This document shows, one piece after another, positions 45,401 to 51,400 of a stretch of DNA of 54,408 nucleotides (the stretch's first letter is position 1; each line of letters starts with the position of its first letter). Under the pieces are notes generated by a model. It was not told the origin of the DNA, did not search any database, and was given only the letters and a program-made list of their open reading frames with translations. This DNA comes from a virus: positions 1 to 54,408 of the IMG/VR virus record IMGVR_UViG_3300044616_001184; one strand, 5' to 3'. A program made the translations under genes and the position numbers.

Positions 45401-48400
45401 CTATTTAACTTTAATAAGTCTCTTACTAGTTTGCAAAGAATGAGTGCTGGACAAGTTGTACCACAAACAGCAGAAGAAAGAAGAGACACTCTCAGCACAC
45501 TAAATGATATTACTCCATTATTAGGAGACGGTAAACAAGCTAATAATATCAAAGCTAATGTATTAGAGTCCATGTTAAAAGATAGTGGTGTGGGAGTCAG
45601 TACTCAATTTAAAGAAATACTCAACGCCTTGCGCAATCCTGAATCTGATAATGAAACCCAGCAAGCTATTAAAGTTTATCAACAAGCTATTGATGTTCAA
45701 ACTCAAGCTAACGAGATGCTAGCTCAAATTAATAGTGAACTAGCTAATGATATTGCTAAGACAACAGCGGATGCGATTAAGACTGCCTTAACTGGCGTAA
45801 CTCTTAATTTTAATAAAGAACAATTAGACGATATTGCCAAAGGCGTTCGCGCTCCAGTAACAGTTGCTGAACCAAAAGCATTAGGAGGAGTAATATACGC
45901 AGCTGCTGGCACTATGGTTGATTTCAAGCCACAGGGAACAGATACCGTTCCTGCTATGTTAACTCCTGGCGAATTTGTTGTTAATAGAACAGCAACAGCA
46001 AACAATTTAGGATTATTACATAGTATTAATAGTGGTAAAACAAGTTATTATGCTGATGGTGGGTATGTCTCCAATATTTCTAAATCTGATTTTGGTTCTT
46101 CTGGTACAACAGTAACAGATAAAGAATACCCGGTACTTGGAACATGGAATAACACCAAAATGATGATTGGATATGATAATGTTCAGGTTATGCCATTTTT
46201 CCAAACCAAACAATCATTCCCTCTTTCGGAACTTGCTAATAATTCTTTCTCATACAAAAAAGGAAGCTCTAAAGAATTTTCTACAGATAGTTATATGTTA
46301 GGAGCAGGACAGCCAATATCTGCTACTACTAAAACACTTCGAGTTTCTGGAGGTGCGGATAATAGGCTTTATTCGTCGTCTTCTGGATCGCCTGGGTCTG
46401 TAAGACCAGTTAGTATGATGACTGTTGTTGATGCCGATAATGCTGAAGCGGATGTATTAAGACAACAAAGTAAAGAAATAGAAAAGAATAAGATAGAAGC
46501 ATACCAGAAGAGACTAGAGGAGCTGGAATCTAACTTGCCTTCTTCTTTTGAGGTTAAGGACGATTTCTACAATATGGGCGATGGTCCCATTTTTTATCCG
46601 ACCATGCAAAAAGCCAAACAGCTTAGTGGTAATTTTAAACCCAAGGTCACTGTTACTAATACTACAGCTGGAGGATATACAGCTCAGCTTCAATTTGATT
46701 CTTTGGCTCATTCGCTATCTGATGCTAAATTTGGTCCGTTCTATGGAGATATTGATAAGGACGTTAATCAGCAAAGTCTTCCAGACTATTATATAGAGGG
46801 TGGTATTTATAAAAGTTTATTTGCTTCTAATGTTGGCGAAACTTCTTCAAAAATGTCTTCTATAAGAGCTTCTCTTGGCGTAAACCCATTTGCTTTACCG
46901 ATAACAGATCAACAAGATTATGTAAATAGACTTTTCCAGATATTTGATCGTGTAAAAACGGCCAAAAAGAATCTTCTTACAGATCAGGCAAAGAGTAAGT
47001 CTGATAAAGATATAGAAGCGGCATCATTCTATGCTAAACTAGACAAGATATACAAAGGAACAATAGTATCAGAAGTATTTAAGGGAGACTCTATAGATTT
47101 AGAGCCTTTCACATCAGAAGACGCATTAGTAGTTTATAGTACTTCTTTAGATAATTGGAATAATAAGTATATTAAAGATATTGAAGACATGACCAAACAT
47201 ACCGACAAATTTAGAGATTTAGAATATTTCGGTAAAGACCCAGCTAAGAGAGCCATTAATATTACCCCAGAAGAAAATGGACTACTAACTGGACCAACTA
47301 AAGAATTTGCTTGGATAGGCGGAGGAGATTTTGAATTTGCAGAATCAGCTCAAAAGGCCATGAACGCAGAGGTCGAACAGAATAAAGACAAGCTAGGTGG
47401 AGTAGGATCTAGTAAACAAAATACTGGCAAAATTTTACTACAACAACCAGATGTAAAATTACCATACGATTTATCATACTTAGAATATACTAATAGTGCT
47501 GGTGTTGGTGGCTCATCAAGCATTGCTCCAAATGAAAAGGTATATTGGGTTCAGCCTGTGGAGAGTGAGTTGTCTGTTTTTGCAAACCTAAAAGAAAAAG
47601 CCAGCAAATTATTTATAAGAGATGCTGGGATGAAAAATAATGAGCCTATTAGTCAGGTTAGGGATCTTTTGAATGCTGATCCTGCTGTTAATAAATATTT
47701 TGACTCATTAAAGCAATACGGCATAGAAGACTCTAGAACAAAGGCACTGGAAACAGGAATAAATGACAAAACAGTAGATATAAGAGCAGATTTCCTTAAG
47801 CCCACAGCGTTCGGAGATTTTACTTCTTTCAGAGAAGCTTATAACGGTACAATTTCATTGAGAATAGGAGACTACCTAAGATCGTCTGCTAAAGCAATTA
47901 GTAGTAAATTAAATAAGGACTCTAAAGATCAAGCCAAGAAGAAAATGAAGAATAGCACAAACGATGCAGAATCGTTAGAGGATAAACAATATCCTGGTGC
48001 TTCTTTGGCTATGATACTGGGTGCTCAAAGCTTATTTAGCTCTGGTGGTCAATTTGAGTTACCAGACATTCTTGGTAATGGATGGTTTCATCCTACTCTT
48101 GATAGTCAGTATAAGAGCATATATGATGTAGACTTGGGTACTTTAAGAGCATACATGGGTAATTTATCCCAGGTGTTTGATAGCAAAGTACAAAGAATAA
48201 ATCAGGTAATGAGCAGAATTCCCGACTCCTATAGAGATCAAGCAGTTGCAGGATTAACTAATCTGTATGGAGCAACTAACGCATTCAAAGCTATTTCTGA
48301 TGGAGATACTAGTTCCTTAATGGGTCTTTTTGGTAAAGCAGATTTCCAAAATCAAACTCCTCAAGGCGATCCTGCAATGAATAGAAAAGCAATCGAGCTT

Positions 48401-51400
48401 TTCCAGTCTTTGGGTATGGGTGTTAGAATGGCAGGTGTTGGTACTGAACAATTTACCAAAGACCAAAAAAGACAAAGAGAAAACGAGCTAAAGGGAGTTA
48501 AAATCAATAATGATGGTTCTAGCTCCAATGAGACTAAAGAAATAAGTCCAGAACAGTTACCTAAAACTTATCAAGAACTATTTAATCTAGCCATTAATCC
48601 ATATAATGAATTTCCTAATAGAGATTCTAGAAAAGGGCTAATTCAAGAATTCATTAGTGCTGTACCAACAGCAAGAGATCCTGGTACAAACTCATTATTA
48701 TTTGGTCCTCAAACCGGAGCCATGTTTGGTACTGCTTTAACTGATTTGCAGAGCTGGTATGGTGGAGGACGCGGTGGATGGCTTGGTTCTGACTATTTAA
48801 CAGAACAGGGCACAGCAGATGTTACTGACGCCGCTTCTGGCGAACCAAAATCTTATGATACCAGATTAACCGAACTAGAAGCCGTAAAGAACGATGCTTT
48901 ATATCAAGATGCTAGCGCAGGATATAAGCACATTGGAGGAAAAGAAAAATTTAATACTGATTTACCAGACTTTGATTACTATAAAGACAAGGCCCCTTTA
49001 TATAGACAAACCGGAGGTATGATCTATGCTTCACAAGGAACCTTAGTTAATTTTGAGCCTAGGGGTACTGACACTGTTCCTGCAATGCTTACCCCTGGCG
49101 AATTTGTTATAAACAGACGAGCCACACAAGAGCATCTTCCCCTACTAGAAGCCATTAACAATGGAGGAATTAAGGGTTTTAGTGAAGGTGGTGTGGTTTA
49201 TTTAGCTGGTGGTGGTATGGCTCAACAACAGACTAAAGAAGAAAGACAAGCGCAATTTCAGCAAAGAAAAGCAGCAAGAGAGGAATATCTTGCACAAGCC
49301 AAGGAACAGAGACAAGACGAATATAGAGAAAGGAAACAGCAGAGAGATGCAATTGCAGCTGCTCGTAGAGAGGGTTTTCGTGCCAGAGAAAATGCTTTAA
49401 GACAAGGATATCCTGTTGGTGAAGCGAATATGATGGCTCAACAAAGCATGGCAAATTCATACCAATCTAGTATGGAAGCCTTAGCCAGCTCAACTATTGA
49501 CGGAGTTAATTATGATCCTAATCTTGATGGTAAAATAAGCGATACTGAGAGAAATTCAGCAGATGTAACTAGAAGTCTTAGATCTTTGTCCATGAAAGAC
49601 AGAAGAATTTTAGGAACTATTTCTGATCCTGATAAAAAAGAAGAAATGGCTAAACAATTAATGTCTCCTGATATGTATGCTATCAGAGAGCGGGCGATGA
49701 CTCAGATAAATAATAAGAAATATGAAACATTAAAAGATAGACTAAAATTAAAAGGCGAAGACTCATTATCTCCACAAGACGTAGCGTTCTTAGCTAGACA
49801 TGAAGCAAAAACTAAAGCTTCTGAGGAAAACATAAAAGCACAACTAGCAATGTTAACCAGAGATCAGGAACTTGGCAAGCACCTCGCTCAAAATGGAAAA
49901 GCATATATCGCTAAAGCTGGTTCTATGGTTAAAGATTTATTGGACAAAGCACTAGGAAGAAATACCACTCCAACAACAGCCACAGCTAAAAACGAAGCTG
50001 AGACCACTAAAGAAACAGAAAATGCCTCAAGAGTTGAATCCAGAACCAGTGCCACAGTACCTGTGCCAGTAACACCCACGCCTAATCAAGAAGCATCAGA
50101 CACAAAGAAAGAAAAAGAAGCTACAGAACAAAAAGAAGTAAAACCCGCACCAGCCACAGATTCTACGACCTATAGAGGACCAACACCAACAGCTGCTGGT
50201 CTACAGAGAGAAAGACAACGCCAATTAGATTTGGCATACGCAGATAGAGCGGAAATGAGAAAAGAAAAACTTTTGGAGACTATAGCTAGAGAAGGAGCTT
50301 GGGATGTTAATGCTTATGATTCTGCTTATCGTAGATTAATGAAATCTGGAACGCCGACAAAAGAAAGATGGAAAACAGAAGATTTTAGAAGAGCTATAGA
50401 AAAAGAATTAATGGATAGAGATCCAACATATTCTCGTAGACAATGGAAGGATGCAGCTGCCCCCTCCACACATTATACTCAAAGTCCAGAATATAAAGAT
50501 AAACAAGCAAAGAAAGAAAAAGATAGAGAAGTAAAAGGACCATATGCTCCTGGATTGCCTGGAGCAATAGATAAAGCTGCCGACCAGGTAATGACTGGAG
50601 TTGTATTACCTATTACCGAAACCGTCGCTGGAGCTGCTACTGTTCTTAGATCTGGTAGTGGACCAGAGATGGACAAAAAATTAAAAGAAAACAGAGAAGC
50701 CTTAGGTGCTGATGCTAGATTAGCCGAAGACGAAAAAAGAAAATTGATAGGAGCAGATCAGAATATTTTTGGAGGCAATGTTGGAGACAAAGCACAAGTA
50801 GCATACATGGAACTGCCCGAAACAGAACAAAAAGAATATCTAAGATTAAGAAAACGCGCGCAGAAAGGGATGGGCGCAAAAGATTATGCAAGATTAGATT
50901 ATTTTCAGAAATCTTTAGGTGTTCCAGTACAGCAAAGAGAAGTTATACCAAGAGGTTATGAGACAGATGTTGAAATACCTACCAAGGCAAAGACCGATTC
51001 TACTGCCGCAAAAATGATGGATATGAGAAATCAGAGTCTCCCATTGCTAGGTAGTTCACAATATGTTGAGTCTTTACCCGGAGCTTTTGAAGAAGGAGCA
51101 ACATTAGGAACAGTTTTGACTAAAGAATCTAGTGCTTATGCAGACAGAGCAAAAGAAACAGCCATAGGAACAGGAGAGGTTGTTACCGGAACTGCTAAAG
51201 CAGCAGCAGGCACAACTGTTGGAGTCATAGCTCATGGAGCATCAGCGATTACGCTACCAGGGTCCGAAGGACAAGCTATGTTACGAGCTTTTGGAGATTC
51301 CGCTCTCGAAACAGCCAATTTAGGACTTACTCAAGTTCAGCTAGGAGCAGCGAGAGGAGTTGGTAAAAATATAGTAGATCCAGCCCTAGCTATGACTTAT

